Below, piece by piece: positions 17,847-27,499 of a DNA stretch of 64,000 nucleotides (position 1 is the stretch's first letter; the number at the start of each line of letters is the position of its first letter). The DNA is from Schumannella soli (GTDB taxonomy: Bacteria; Actinomycetota; Actinomycetes; Actinomycetales; Microbacteriaceae). Below the pieces are notes generated by a model. That model did not search any database. It was given only the letters and a program-made list of their open reading frames with translations, and was not told the DNA's origin. The position numbers and the translations under genes are program-made. The stretch lies in the NCBI RefSeq assembly GCF_006517435.1, contig NZ_VHQG01000002.1, positions 948,799 to 1,012,798 of the forward strand. The letters are read 5' to 3'.

Positions 17847-18758
17847 ATGCAGGATCCCCGCGCTCTTTACGACGTCCGCCTCGATGACGCCGACGTCCCG
17901 CGCGGTCTCCCGCTGGTCGCCGTCCTCACCGGCTTCGCCGACTCGGGCAGCGCCGTCAGCCAGCTGACCGGGTTCTTCCGCGACACGCTCGAGTCGAAGG
18001 ATGTCGTCGTCTTCGAGAACGACATCCTGCTCGACTACCGTGCACGCCGTCCTGTCGCCTTCTTCGACCAGGACCACATCGCCGAGATCACTCCGGCGAC
18101 GCTGACGCTGGCCCTCGTCGAAGACGAGCTCGGTCGACCCTTCCTCCTTCTCAGCGGATACGAGCCCGACTTCCGCTGGGAGAGCTTCGTGACCGCGATC
18201 CAGCAGCTCGTCGAGCGCTACGGCGTCGCGAGCGCTACCTGGGTGCACGCCATCCCGATGCCGGTGCCGCACACCCGTCCGATCGGCGTCACGGTCAGCG
18301 GCAACCGCGCCGATCTGATCGAGTCGATGTCGGTGTGGCGCCCGCGCACGCAGGTGCCGTCGAACGTCCTGCACGTGCTCGAGCACCACCTGCAGGGCAC
18401 CGACCTGCCGACCGCCGGGTTCGTCCTGCTCGTGCCGCACTATCTCGCCGACACCGAGTACCCGGCCGCCGCGATCACCGGCCTGGAGAGCATCAGCGCC
18501 GCGACGGGGCTGATCTTCCCGACCGATCGCCTGCGGGAGGAGAACCGCGACTTCCTGACCAAGGTCGAGGAGCAGGTCGCCGGCAATGAGGAGCTGCAGC
18601 AGCTCGTGGCGACGCTCGAGACCCGCCACGACAGCTACATGGAGGACAACCCCCTTCCCTCGCCGCTCGTCACGGAAGACGGCACCGTGCCGTCGGCCGA
18701 CTCGATCGCCGCCGAGCTCGAGCGCTTCCTCGCTTCGCGCCGCACCGACGACGACTGA
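17847..18758 (+). CDS. PAC2 family protein
   Basis: A 303-residue soluble protein of the PAC2 (proteasome assembly chaperone 2-like, ATP-grasp-associated) family. Recognisable stretches are LTGFADSGSAVSQL near the N-terminus, FFDQDHIAEITP, and SATWVHAIPMPVPHTRP. The C-terminal 60 residues are helical and acidic. The family is conserved across actinobacteria next to pepA or sigA, but its biochemical role is not established. The window shows no proteasome genes, so no link to proteasome assembly can be claimed. Confidence 0.85.
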   Translation: MQDPRALYDVRLDDADVPRGLPLVAVLTGFADSGSAVSQLTGFFRDTLESKDVVVFENDILLDYRARRPVAFFDQDHIAEITPATLTLALVEDELGRPFLLLSGYEPDFRWESFVTAIQQLVERYGVASATWVHAIPMPVPHTRPIGVTVSGNRADLIESMSVWRPRTQVPSNVLHVLEHHLQGTDLPTAGFVLLVPHYLADTEYPAAAITGLESISAATGLIFPTDRLREENRDFLTKVEEQVAGNEELQQLVATLETRHDSYMEDNPLPSPLVTEDGTVPSADSIAAELERFLASRRTDDD

Positions 18759-18840
18759 CGGCACCGTCCTCCGTGCCTGCTGGCGCCAGCTGCGGGCGCG
18801 CGGCGGAGCAGCGATGCGGGAACGTGGCTGACGGGACCGG

Positions 18841-18846
18841 TAGCGT
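18841..18846 (+). promoter_or_regulatory. leaderless -10 box of the MFS gene
   Basis: TAGCGT 6 nt before the GTG start at 18853. Confidence 0.55.
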
Positions 18847-18852
18847 TCGAGG

Positions 18853-20169
18853 GTGAACTCGCTGCGTTCCTGGATCGTCTTGGGTGGCGCGGTCTTCGCC
18901 TACCTGGTGTCGGTCACGCAGCGCACCTCCTTCGGCGTCGCCGGGGTGCCCGCGACCGAGCGTTTCGACGTCTCCGCGTCGGCCATCTCGACGGTCGCGG
19001 TCGTGCAGGTCGTCGTCTACGCGGCCATGCAGATCCCGGTCGGGGCCCTCGTCGATCGGCTCGGCTCGAAGGGCCCGCTGCTGATCGGCGCCGGCCTCAT
19101 GGCGGCCGGCCAGCTGCTGCTCGCGTTCTCGCCGAGCTTCGCACCGCTCGTGGTCGCCCGGATGCTCGTCGGCGCCGGCGACGCGCTCACCTTCATCTCC
19201 GTCATCCGACTGCTCCCGTTCTGGTTCAGCGGCCGGATCGTCTCGCAGCTCTCGCAGTGGGTCGGCACGATCGGGCAGCTCGGACAGATCCTCTCGGCGG
19301 TGCCGTTCGCCCTGCTGCTGCAGCAGGCGGGATGGACCCCGGCGTTCGCCGTGCTCGGATCGCTGTCGCTCGTCGCGCTGTTCGTCGTGCTGATCGCGGT
19401 CAAACGCGGCGAGCCTCAGCCGCTCACCGGTCCGCTGCCGGCGGGCGGATTCGGCGCGCGCCTCCTCGCCTCGGCACGGCGCCCGGGAACGCAGCTCGGC
19501 TTCTGGGTGCATCTCATCGGCGGCACCCCGACGAATGTGATCGCGATCCTCTGGGGCTATCCGCTCCTGACAGCGGGCCTCGGCTACTCGACCGGACTCG
19601 CCGCAGGGATCATGTCCCTCCTCGTCGTCGGCGGCGTCATCTGCGGCCCGATCATCGGGTACCTCATCGCACGCTTCCCGCTGCGCCGCAGCTCGCTCAT
19701 CCTGACCGTGGTCTCGGCCATCGCCGTGGTCTGGGCGCTCATGCTGCTCTGGCCGGGAACGCCGCCGGTCGGTCTCGTCGTGCTCTTCTTCCTCGTCGTC
19801 GCGGCCGGCGGGCCAGGCTCGCTCATCGGCTTCGACGTCGCCCGCAGCTTCAACCCGAGTCACGCCTTCGGCTCCGCCTCGGGCATCGTCAACGTCGGCG
19901 GCTTCACCGGCGGCTTCGTCAGCATGCTGCTCGTCGGCGTCGTGCTCGACGCCCTGCATGGCGCCGGCGTCACGCGCGACCTCTATTCCTACGACGGCTT
20001 CCGCATCGCGCTGATCATCCCCGGCGTCATCGTGGCGGGCGGCATCGCCGGCCTGATCGTCGCGCGACGCCGCACCCGAGCGCTCATGTACGCCGAATCG
20101 GGAATAGAGGTGGCCCCGCTCTGGGTTGCACTGTTCCGACGCTGGCGACCGGCGCGTCCCACCGAATGA
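18853..20169 (+). CDS. MFS transporter
   Basis: A 438-residue polytopic membrane protein with about 12 predicted helices in two halves split by a loop near residue 190. Motif-A-like sequence VDRLGSKGPLLIGAG follows helix 2. The N-terminus (LRSWIVLGGAVFAYLVSVTQRTS) begins directly in a helix. The overall pattern fits nitrate/sugar-phosphate-like MFS permeases, but the substrate cannot be read from sequence. The start is GTG with a -10 box 6 nt before it. It sits between the PAC2 gene and sigA without obvious functional linkage. Confidence 0.85.
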   Translation: MNSLRSWIVLGGAVFAYLVSVTQRTSFGVAGVPATERFDVSASAISTVAVVQVVVYAAMQIPVGALVDRLGSKGPLLIGAGLMAAGQLLLAFSPSFAPLVVARMLVGAGDALTFISVIRLLPFWFSGRIVSQLSQWVGTIGQLGQILSAVPFALLLQQAGWTPAFAVLGSLSLVALFVVLIAVKRGEPQPLTGPLPAGGFGARLLASARRPGTQLGFWVHLIGGTPTNVIAILWGYPLLTAGLGYSTGLAAGIMSLLVVGGVICGPIIGYLIARFPLRRSSLILTVVSAIAVVWALMLLWPGTPPVGLVVLFFLVVAAGGPGSLIGFDVARSFNPSHAFGSASGIVNVGGFTGGFVSMLLVGVVLDALHGAGVTRDLYSYDGFRIALIIPGVIVAGGIAGLIVARRRTRALMYAESGIEVAPLWVALFRRWRPARPTE

Positions 20170-20246
20170 ACCGGCGCCGGGGCCGCGGAGGAGACCTTCC
20201 GCCGCGGATTCCGGCGACAGCGTCACGCATCGTCGCAGGACTGTGC

Positions 20247-20252
20247 GATAAT
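20247..20252 (+). promoter_or_regulatory. sigA -10 box
   Basis: GATAAT, the best -10 match before sigA, with a poor -35. It predicts a 5' UTR of about 95 nt. A perfect TTGACA at 20308-20313 lies further down but has no matching -10 at 16-18 bp. Confidence 0.45.
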
Positions 20253-20353
20253 CGGTAGCTACAGACCCTGTCTACCCCATCACGCGTGGCTTTCGCCGCC
20301 GGGGGCTTGACAAGGGTCTTAGTACTGCCCAGAACGCCCGGGAAGGGGAGCGC

Positions 20354-21679
<1,326 letters not shown>

Positions 21680-21692
21680 GGGGCACGCGAGC

Positions 21693-23063
21693 GTGCGGAC
21701 GCTGCTGACCATCTGGGCGGCGAAGCTCGCGGCGCTGGCTCTCCGGCTGACGGGACGTGCGGGAACGCACGTCCCGGGCCGGATCGCCCGTCGGCTGCAC
21801 CCGGGCATCATCGGCGCCGTGCGCCATCCCGCCCGGGTCGTCGCGGTCACCGGCACGAACGGCAAGACGACCGTGTCGAACCTGCTGGCCGAAGCGCTCG
21901 AGGCCGAAGGCCTCCGGGTCGCCAGCAACCGGATCGGGTCGAACCTGGCCGCCGGCGTCGCGATGACGCTGATCGACGCCCTGACCTGGACGGGACGCTC
22001 TCGCGCCGATGTCGCGATCATCGAGATGGATGAGCGCTCGGCCCGGCTGATCCTGCCGGGTCTGAAGCCCGACGTGCTCGTCTGCACCAACCTCACGCGC
22101 GACTCGATCAAGCGCAACGCGCACCCGGCCTATATCGCCTGGCTCGTCTCGTCGGCGGTGGCCCCATCGACGCACCTAGTGCTCAACGCCGACGACCTGA
22201 TCGCGGCGTCGATCGGCGGCGACGACAACCACCGCACCTTCTTCGCCGTGGATCGCCAGCCCGGCGACGGCACGACCCCCTCCGGCGCGGCCGTGGATGT
22301 CGCGATCTGCCCGGTGTGCGACCACCCGCTCAGCTGGGATTACTGGCGCTTCAACCACATCGGCAAGGCGTTCTGCCCGAACTGCGGATTCCGCGCGCCC
22401 GAGGCGGCCTATCGCGCCCGCGAGGTGGACGCGGCGGCCGGGCAGCTCACGCTCGACCTCGCCGGCGATGAGCGCCGCGCGCACCTCATCAACGACAACA
22501 TCGTCAACGTCTACAACGAGATCGCCGTCGCCGCCGTGCTCGACCAGCTCGCGGTGCCGCGCGATCGGATCGTCGCCGCCTTCGAGCGCATCGCTCCGCC
22601 GACGACGCGCTTCGCCTCCGAGCAGGTCGGCCGGACGACTATCGTGCGCCAGCTGACGAAGGGGCTCGTGGGCGTCGCCTGCTCACGCGCCTTCCAGTAC
22701 GTCGCGGCGTTCCCCGGCCGCAAGTCGGTCGTGCTCAACATCGACGAGGTCAGCGAGCGCACGAGCAACGTCGAGAACACCGCCTGGACGTACGACGCCG
22801 ACTACGACTACCTCGCCTCCGACGAGATCGAGCAGATCGTCGTCGGGGGAGTGCGTCGCTACGACCAGGCGCTGCGTCTCGCGATCGCGGGCGTCGATCC
22901 CGAGCGCATCGTGACGGTGGTCGACGAGATCTCGGCGGCGGAGGCGGTCGAGGTCGACGGAATGGCGGCCGTCGCCAACCTGCACAGCGTGCACAACGCG
23001 GTCATCACCGGCACCCCGGTGCAGAACCGCCTGCGCGACCGACTCGGCGGGAGCGCCTCGTGA
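21693..23063 (+). CDS. murT: MurT-like Mur ligase
   Basis: A 456-residue Mur-ligase-fold ATPase. Canonical MurT activates the alpha-carboxyl of D-Glu in lipid II and, with GatD, amidates it. The P-loop is GTNGKTT (about 54-60). A four-cysteine zinc ribbon is inserted in the central domain (Cys206/209 in CPVC, Cys228/231 in CPNC), as in known MurT. The C-terminal DUF1727 domain follows. The segment that in canonical MurT carries an Asp completing the GatD triad reads ERTSNVENTAWTYD here and looks diverged; that comparison is from memory. The GTG start has AAGGGG 9 nt upstream. It overlaps gatD by 4 bp, so the two are coupled. Confidence 0.9.
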   Translation: MRTLLTIWAAKLAALALRLTGRAGTHVPGRIARRLHPGIIGAVRHPARVVAVTGTNGKTTVSNLLAEALEAEGLRVASNRIGSNLAAGVAMTLIDALTWTGRSRADVAIIEMDERSARLILPGLKPDVLVCTNLTRDSIKRNAHPAYIAWLVSSAVAPSTHLVLNADDLIAASIGGDDNHRTFFAVDRQPGDGTTPSGAAVDVAICPVCDHPLSWDYWRFNHIGKAFCPNCGFRAPEAAYRAREVDAAAGQLTLDLAGDERRAHLINDNIVNVYNEIAVAAVLDQLAVPRDRIVAAFERIAPPTTRFASEQVGRTTIVRQLTKGLVGVACSRAFQYVAAFPGRKSVVLNIDEVSERTSNVENTAWTYDADYDYLASDEIEQIVVGGVRRYDQALRLAIAGVDPERIVTVVDEISAAEAVEVDGMAAVANLHSVHNAVITGTPVQNRLRDRLGGSAS

Positions 23064-23812
23064 GCCTGACGATCGAGATGCTCTTCCCGGAGATCGCGAA
23101 CCTGCACGGCGACAACGCCAACATCGACTACCTGGCGCAGTGCCGTCCCGACGCCCGCATCGTGCGTACCGGGCTCACGGATCGCCCCGCGTTCGTCGAC
23201 GGCCCGGTCGACCTGCTCTACCTCGGCCCGCTGACGGAGCGCGGCCAGCTGCTCGCGATCCAGCACCTGCGCCCGCACGTCGATCGACTCGTCGAGCTCA
23301 TCGACGGCGGAACGCCCGCCCTCTTCACCCACAACGCGCTCGAGGTTCTCGGCACCCGCATCCGCAACGACGAGATGGGCTACGACGAGGCCGGCCTCGG
23401 CGTGCTCGAACTCGAGTCCACGCTGTCGATGCTCGGGCGCTACAGCGGCAAGGTCATGGGCGTCGTGCCGGAGGCCGGGACCGAGCATCCGCTGGTCGGT
23501 TACAAGTCGCAGTTCTCGATGGTGACGGCGTCCGACTCGATGCCCGGCTTCCTGACCGCCGAGCGCGGCATCGGCCGCAACACGCACACGGCCGTCGAGG
23601 GGGTGCGTCGCGGCGGACTGCTCGGCACCTCGTTGATCGGCCCGGTGCTGGTCAACAATCCGCACTTCACCCGCGCCCTGCTCGCGAAGCTCGACCCGCA
23701 GACCGAGCCGACACTCGCCCACGAGTCGCTGGCTCTCGCGGCCTACGACCAGCGCCTGGCCGACTTCCGCGACGAGCGCCGCTGGCATCCCGTCGAGACG
23801 GTGCGGCGGTAG
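23060..23812 (+). CDS. gatD: GatD-like class I amidotransferase lacking catalytic Cys and His
   Basis: A 250-residue homologue of GatD, the glutaminase partner of MurT. The fold-wide match is clear (LTIEMLFPEIANLHGDNANI at the start, DLLYLGPLTERGQ, GLGVLELES, LGTSLIGPVL). The nucleophile segment, which in GatD reads xCGGYQxLG, is here THNALEVLG with His91 at the Cys position. The catalytic His, in GTYLHGP of known GatD, is Ile193 in GTSLIGP. The only cysteine, Cys28, is far from the active site. Glutamine hydrolysis is therefore unlikely. The gene is otherwise intact and overlaps murT by 4 bp, so it is under selection as part of the complex. A structural or substrate-channelling role is inferred. 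Confidence 0.88.
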   Translation: MSLTIEMLFPEIANLHGDNANIDYLAQCRPDARIVRTGLTDRPAFVDGPVDLLYLGPLTERGQLLAIQHLRPHVDRLVELIDGGTPALFTHNALEVLGTRIRNDEMGYDEAGLGVLELESTLSMLGRYSGKVMGVVPEAGTEHPLVGYKSQFSMVTASDSMPGFLTAERGIGRNTHTAVEGVRRGGLLGTSLIGPVLVNNPHFTRALLAKLDPQTEPTLAHESLALAAYDQRLADFRDERRWHPVETVRR

Positions 23813-23819
23813 TTCCGAC

Positions 23820-24821
23820 TCAGAAGTGCATGACCTCGCGGTAGCGGGGCAGCAGGCCGGTGCGCACGCCCGACAGCGAGGGCTTCAGCTGGTAGACGCC
23901 CGAGTTGGGGTTGCCCTCGATCAGCATCGGGGCGTCGGCGCCGATCGCGACGTCCCAGCCGATGTACGGCATCTCGGGGATGCGCACGGCCACGTCGTCG
24001 AGCAGAGCCAGCGTCTCCGCGAAGAGCGGCACCTGGAACCCGACGATCGAGGTCCCGCTGATCGGGTGCTCGGCGAAGGTGCCGCCGGCCGCATCGAAGG
24101 CCGGATGGTGCGCGACGCCGTGCTCGTCGAGCATCGTGTACATCCCGCCGCCGGAGAAGTTGTCGATGTCGCCGCCGTTGCCGACCTTGAGCACGGCGGC
24201 CAGCACGCTCACCGTCCCCTTCTCGGCGAAGGTGATGACGCGCAGCGAGTTCACGCTGTCGGGGTAGAGCGCCGCCATGTCGGGGTGCTGGGTGATGAAC
24301 TCCTCGAGCAGGAACTGGCGGCCGGCGATCAGCTTCTCGCGGAACGCCGCCCAGTCGTCGATCTCCGCCGCCCGGTAGGACTTGATGCCGAGCCCGGAGA
24401 GGCTGTCGGGCACCTTGGCCATGATGCGGCCGTGCTTCGCCGCGAAGTCGGCGATCTGCTCGGGGCTCGCCGTGCGCACATCCAGCCAGTCCCGGCCGAT
24501 GAAGGGCGCGAACGCCGTGTTGAACTCGATCTTGTCGCGGAAGGTGTGCCGCGACTCCTTCGCGTTGTAGCGCTCGACGAGATGGTTCGACTTCGGATGC
24601 GTCATGTACGTCGCGCGCTCGGCGCGCGTCAGCAGGTGGAAGTCCCAGTCCGCGTAGTCCTGGAACGCCGTCTCGTAGCGCACCGAGCACCAGAGCATGT
24701 CGATGAGGATGCCGAGCCGCGACCGCGGGCTGCCGGCGGCGATGCGACCGGCGAAGCCGAGCAGATTCGCGGGGCTGAGTCGACGGGCGCGGTTGAGGAG
24801 GTAGCGGAGGCGCAGCAGCAC
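23820..24821 (-). CDS. ATP-grasp protein, sugar-transfer-associated type
   Basis: A 333-residue protein resembling the ATPgrasp_ST family. Features include GRIMAKVPDSLSGLGIKSY (nucleotide-binding strands), LLEEFITQHPDMAALYPDSVNSLRVITF, and a metal-binding segment near the end: GWDVAIGADAPMLIEGNPNSG, where Asp, Glu and Asn would bind Mg. ATP-grasp enzymes join a carboxylate to an amine or thiol, and several build cell-wall cross-bridges or polymer modifications. The substrate here is unknown. It converges on gatD with a 7-bp gap. The start is GTG at 24819-24821; an in-frame ATG lies further in. A link to the MurT/GatD pair is suggested only by position. Confidence 0.7.
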   Translation of the reverse strand: MLLRLRYLLNRARRLSPANLLGFAGRIAAGSPRSRLGILIDMLWCSVRYETAFQDYADWDFHLLTRAERATYMTHPKSNHLVERYNAKESRHTFRDKIEFNTAFAPFIGRDWLDVRTASPEQIADFAAKHGRIMAKVPDSLSGLGIKSYRAAEIDDWAAFREKLIAGRQFLLEEFITQHPDMAALYPDSVNSLRVITFAEKGTVSVLAAVLKVGNGGDIDNFSGGGMYTMLDEHGVAHHPAFDAAGGTFAEHPISGTSIVGFQVPLFAETLALLDDVAVRIPEMPYIGWDVAIGADAPMLIEGNPNSGVYQLKPSLSGVRTGLLPRYREVMHF

Positions 24822-24892
24822 CCGCCGAGCCTACCGGCGCTGGGCGGATCGCCCCGATGTTCGGCGCCGTCGCCCGGCACCCCGCACGACGA

Positions 24893-24927
24893 AACGGCGC
24901 GCCCCGCGGAATGCGGTGCGCGCCGTT
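24893..24927. terminator. bidirectional-type terminator hairpin
   Basis: AACGGCGCGC at 24893-24902 pairs with its complement at 24918-24927. It lies just after the DUF7455 stop on the minus strand, between that gene and the start of the ATP-grasp gene. Short T runs flank both sides. Confidence 0.6.
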
Positions 24928-24957
24928 CTTCGGGCTGTTCTCAGCCCCGGGTCTGGG

Positions 24958-25167
24958 TCAGCGGGTCTCCTGGAGACGCGCCGTCTCGTCGTGCCACTCG
25001 ATGGCCTGACCGGACAGCTTCTCCTTGAACTTCGCGCCGTGGTGGGCGCAGAAGAGCAGCTCACCCGAGGCGAGCGTCACACGGATGTACGCCTGGGCTC
25101 CGCAGGAGTCGCAGCGGTCGAGGGCGGTGAGGGTGGCGTCGATGGCGCTGTCAGTCATCTGCGTCAT
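24958..25167 (-). CDS. DUF7455 small zinc-ribbon-like protein
   Basis: A 69-residue protein. Cys19 and Cys22 (RCDSCGAQA) and Cys40 with His42/His43 (LLFCAHHG) form a CxxC...CxHH pattern that probably binds one zinc. This small protein is conserved in actinobacteria near parE/gyrB-type genes; its function is unknown. The start at 25165-25167 is chosen because AAGGAG lies 7 nt upstream; a second ATG 9 bp later is possible. It is divergent from parE across a 240-bp gap. Confidence 0.85.
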   Translation of the reverse strand: MTQMTDSAIDATLTALDRCDSCGAQAYIRVTLASGELLFCAHHGAKFKEKLSGQAIEWHDETARLQETR

Positions 25168-25352
25168 GGGGTGCTCCTTCTCGCGTCGGGTCGGCGACCT
25201 GGTGTTGCGAATGCCTCCATTCGACCACAGGAGTGCTTCGGAACACCGGCACGAAGGGTTCGTTTCGCTCACGGCGGAGCAGTCTGTGCGGGCAGGGCAC
25301 GGCATCCGCGGCCTGTGCCGTGTGGCGACGGCGGGGGAGGCGGCCACGCGCC

Positions 25353-25358
25353 TATCCT
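25353..25358 (+). promoter_or_regulatory. parE -10 box
   Basis: TATCCT about 50 bp before the parE start, giving a 5' UTR of about 43 nt that contains AGGAAGG. The rest of the 25168-25407 gap shows nothing else recognisable. Confidence 0.4.
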
Positions 25359-25407
25359 GGTCTGCGGCCCGGGGCACCCCCACGCTCCGGTCCCAGGAAG
25401 GACGCCC

Positions 25408-27483
25408 GTGGCCGACGACTACTCCGCCCGTCACCTCTCGGTTCTCGAGGGTCTCGAGGCGGTGCGCAAGCGCCCCGGCATGTACATCGGGTCGACCGAC
25501 TCGCGCGGCCTCATGCACTGCCTGTGGGAGATCATCGACAACTCGGTCGACGAGGCGCTGGCGGGTCACGGCTCGAGCATCGAGGTGCTGCTGCACGGCG
25601 ACGCGAGCGTCGAGGTGCGCGACAGGGCCCGCGGCATCCCGGTCGACGTCGAGCCCAAGACGGGTCTCACCGGCGTCGAGGTCGTCTTCACGAAGCTGCA
25701 CGCCGGCGGCAAGTTCGGCGGCGGCTCCTACGGCGCCTCGGGCGGTCTGCACGGCGTCGGCGCCTCGGTCGTCAACGCGCTCTCGGAGCGCCTCGATGTC
25801 GAGGTGGATCGCGGCGGCAAGACCTACGCGATGTCGTTCCGCCGCGGCGAGCCCGGCACCTTCGCCGACAGCGGCGAGAAGACTCCGGACGCGCCCTTCA
25901 CGCCCTTCGTCTCGGGCAGCGAGCTGCGTGTCATCGGCAAGGCCGCGAAGGGCGTGACCGGCACGCGCATCCGCTACTGGGCCGACCGGCAGATCTTCGG
26001 CCGCGACGCCGAGTTCCAGCTGCTCGACCTGATCGGCCGCGCACGGCAGACCGCGTTCCTCGTGCCCGGGCTCGGCATCGAGCTGGTGGATGAGCGCGGC
26101 CAGGAGACGGTGCGCGAGAAGTTCCAGTTCGACGGCGGCATCACCGAGTTCGTCGACTTCCTCGCGCCGGATGCCGGGGTGACCGACGTCTGGCGCATCA
26201 CCGGAACCGGCAGCTACAAGGAGACCGTCCCGGTGCTCCAGGCGAACGGGCACATGGAGCCGACCGAGCTCGACCGCGAGTGCGAGGTCGAGCTGGCGCT
26301 GCGCTGGGGCACCGGCTACGACACGGTGTTCCGCAGCTTCGTCAACATCATCGCGACCCCGAAGGGCGGCTCACACCAGACCGGCTTCGAGCAGGGGCTG
26401 ATGAAGTTCTTCCGCGCCGAGACCGAGCGCAACGCCCGCAAGCTCAAGATGGGCAGCGACAAGCTCGAGAAGGACGACATCCTCGCCGGCCTCACCGCGG
26501 TGCTGACCGTGCGCCTGCCGGAGCCGCAGTTCGAGGGTCAGACGAAGGAGGTGCTCGGCACCCCGGCCGTGCGCGCGATCGTCTCGAACGTCGTGAACGC
26601 CGCCCTGGCCGAGCGCTTCGCCTCGACCAAGCGGGAAGACAAGACGCAGGCGGCGAGCGTGCTCGACAAGATCGTCGCCGAGATGAAGAGCCGCATCGCG
26701 GCTCGCGCGCACAAGGAGACCCAGCGCCGCAAGAACGCGCTCGAGTCGTCGTCGCTGCCGGCCAAGCTCGTCGACTGCCGCTCGAACGACGTCGCCGAGA
26801 GCGAACTGTTCATCGTCGAGGGCGATTCGGCGCTGGGCACGGCGAAGCTCGCCCGTGACAGCGAGTTCCAGGCGCTGCTGCCCATCCGCGGCAAGATCCT
26901 CAACACGCAGAAGGCTTCGGTCTCCGACATGCTCTCGAATGCCGAGTGCGCGTCGATCATCCAGGTCGTCGGAGCCGGTTCTGGTCGCACCTTCGACCTC
27001 GAGCAGGCGCGCTACGGCAAGGTCATCATCATGAGCGACGCGGATGTCGACGGCGCGCACATCCGCACCCTGCTGCTGACCCTGTTCTTCCGCTACATGC
27101 GGCCGATGATCGAAGACGGCCGCGTCTATGCCGCCGTGCCGCCGCTGCACCGGGTCGTCGCGATCAACAACGGCTCGAAGCCGAACGACGTGATCTACAC
27201 CTACTCGGAGCAGGAGCTGCACTCGGTGCTCGCCGCGCTGAAGAAGTCGGGCCGGCGCTACCAGGAGCCGATCCAGCGCTACAAGGGCCTCGGCGAGATG
27301 GATGCCGACCAGCTGGCCGAGACGACGATGAGCGGCTCGCACCGCACCCTGCGTCGTGTGCAGGTCACCGACGCCGAGTCGGCTGCGAACGTCTTCGAGC
27401 TGCTGATGGGGAACGACGTCGCCCCCCGCAAGGACTTCATCATCGCCGGCCAGGGCCTCAACCGGGCCCGCATCGACGCCTGA
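25408..27483 (+). CDS. parE: type IIA topoisomerase subunit B (topoisomerase IV ParE-like)
   Basis: A 691-residue GHKL-ATPase subunit. The ATP site includes EIIDNSVDEALAG (catalytic Glu and Mg-binding Asn) and GASGGLHGVGASVVNALS (ATP lid). The TOPRIM domain carries VEGDSALGTAK and DADVDGAHI, which bind Mg for DNA cleavage and rejoining. The partner subunit is encoded at 29178-31649. Actinobacteria carry gyrA/gyrB near the origin, and many have this second pair, usually called ParE/ParC; whether it works as topoisomerase IV here is inference. GTG 25408 is chosen over upstream starts because AGGAAGG precedes it and conserved sequence begins immediately (ADDYSARHLSVLEGLEAVRK). Confidence 0.93.
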   Translation: MADDYSARHLSVLEGLEAVRKRPGMYIGSTDSRGLMHCLWEIIDNSVDEALAGHGSSIEVLLHGDASVEVRDRARGIPVDVEPKTGLTGVEVVFTKLHAGGKFGGGSYGASGGLHGVGASVVNALSERLDVEVDRGGKTYAMSFRRGEPGTFADSGEKTPDAPFTPFVSGSELRVIGKAAKGVTGTRIRYWADRQIFGRDAEFQLLDLIGRARQTAFLVPGLGIELVDERGQETVREKFQFDGGITEFVDFLAPDAGVTDVWRITGTGSYKETVPVLQANGHMEPTELDRECEVELALRWGTGYDTVFRSFVNIIATPKGGSHQTGFEQGLMKFFRAETERNARKLKMGSDKLEKDDILAGLTAVLTVRLPEPQFEGQTKEVLGTPAVRAIVSNVVNAALAERFASTKREDKTQAASVLDKIVAEMKSRIAARAHKETQRRKNALESSSLPAKLVDCRSNDVAESELFIVEGDSALGTAKLARDSEFQALLPIRGKILNTQKASVSDMLSNAECASIIQVVGAGSGRTFDLEQARYGKVIIMSDADVDGAHIRTLLLTLFFRYMRPMIEDGRVYAAVPPLHRVVAINNGSKPNDVIYTYSEQELHSVLAALKKSGRRYQEPIQRYKGLGEMDADQLAETTMSGSHRTLRRVQVTDAESAANVFELLMGNDVAPRKDFIIAGQGLNRARIDA

Positions 27484-27499
27484 GCCGAGGCGTCGAGGA

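Noticed and set aside
20308-20336. TTGACA as the -35 of a second sigA promoter
   Set aside because: No -10-like sequence at 16-18 bp; TAGTAC lies too close at 12 bp.
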